DNA of 33,188 bases from positions 1 to 33,188 of the forward strand of contig JASJCX010000008.1 in assembly GCA_030065255.1 (NCBI GenBank), read 5' to 3'. The stretch's first letter is position 1, and each line of letters starts with the position of its first letter. Positions 32,944 to 33,188 of this stretch are shown piece by piece. The position numbers were made by a program, and so were the translations under genes. This DNA is from Calothrix sp. MO_167.B42 (lineage in GTDB: Bacteria > Cyanobacteriota > Cyanobacteriia > Cyanobacteriales > Nostocaceae). Under the pieces are notes generated by a model that saw nothing but the letters and a program-made list of their open reading frames with translations, was not told the origin of the DNA and made no database searches.

Positions 32944-33188
32944 AACCTCACCCCCAATCCCTCTCCTTATTAAACCTCACCCCCAACCCCTCTCCTTATT
33001 AAGGCTACGGTGTACACACAAATAATTAAATTTAGCCAAGTCCTCACTGAAACGCCCCCTAACCCCCAATTATGGGGGAACAAGAGTTATCAAAGTCCCC
33101 CATAATTGGGGGATTTAGGGGGCTCAATAGACTCAAACGAAGACAGACAGGACTTGTGTGTACACGTGAGCCTTATTAAGGAGAGGGG
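32944..33188. mobile_element. MITE-like element with GTGTACACACAA arms, copy B (cut by window end)
   Basis: Left part has two AACCTCACCCCCAA..CCTCTCCTTATTAA units, then GTGTACACACAAA (33010-33022). The right part has CTTGTGTGTACAC (33153-33165), then CCTTATTAAGGAGAGGGG running off the window. The core has ACTGAAACGCCCCCTAACCC and CCCCCAATTATGGGGG palindromes shared with copy A. Confidence 0.65.

Noticed and set aside
1-33188. tRNA, rRNA or intact transposase genes
   Set aside because: No T-loop-like GGTTCGAATCC motif, rRNA segment or transposase domain was recognised; a covariance-model scan would be needed to exclude small RNAs.

Overview
The window reads as chromosomal DNA of a cyanobacterium, most likely a filamentous, Nostocales-type one. 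Three things point there: frequent copies of the cyanobacterial HIP1 octamer GCGATCGC (for example near 68, 6015, 9113, 14611, 18117, 24827, 27484, 29836 and 31742); gene families typical of the group (BicA-type bicarbonate carrier, NhaS3-type antiporter, HemJ, AMIN-domain amidase, mreBCD, an orthocaspase-like protein); and intergenic heptamer repeats and MITE-like palindromes common in filamentous cyanobacteria. The genus cannot be fixed from the sequence alone.

Region 1 (1-1881) is a visibly AT-rich accessory patch: an OLD/ABC-type AAA ATPase followed by a PIN-like nuclease gene whose start appears frameshifted. Region 2 (2006-6003) carries a CPA1 Na+/H+ antiporter and a BicA-type Na+-dependent bicarbonate transporter. 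Further along (10973-12421, reverse strand) lies an NhaS3-type CPA2 antiporter, so three Na+-linked carriers sit within about 10 kb. Between them are a MazF-type toxin/antitoxin pair bracketed by a duplicated leader, a HAD-fold protein, and a large periplasmic AMIN/Amidase_3 cell-wall hydrolase. The 1.2 kb before nhaS3 is non-coding and holds degenerate 28-bp tandem repeats.

Region 3 (12645-15327) has a PIN toxin with its antitoxin, an EVE-domain protein, a secreted SIMPL-domain protein and ssb. Region 4 (15661-18273) is the mreBCD cell-shape operon. Region 5 (18903-22204) has ribD (riboflavin synthesis), a small conserved-looking protein, and nnr (NAD(P)HX repair). Region 6 (22256-23168) is a non-coding stretch made of several palindromic MITE-like elements placed end to end.

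Region 7 (23169-26453) has a SPOR-like secreted protein, mnmA (tRNA 2-thiouridylation) and sat (ATP sulfurylase). Region 8 (27006-32881) has a Tat-exported orthocaspase-like protein that lacks both catalytic residues, holB (clamp loader delta prime), a CNT nucleoside transporter and hemJ (protoporphyrinogen oxidase). Copies of a second MITE-like family with GTGTACAC-containing arms lie at 26609-26873 and at the right edge of the window.

Most of the coding content is core metabolism and cell biology. The least ordinary parts are the ATPase + PIN-like pair, the pseudo-orthocaspase, the repeat-bracketed toxin/antitoxin cassette, and the dense mosaic of palindromic repeats. No tRNA, rRNA, CRISPR array or intact transposase was seen.
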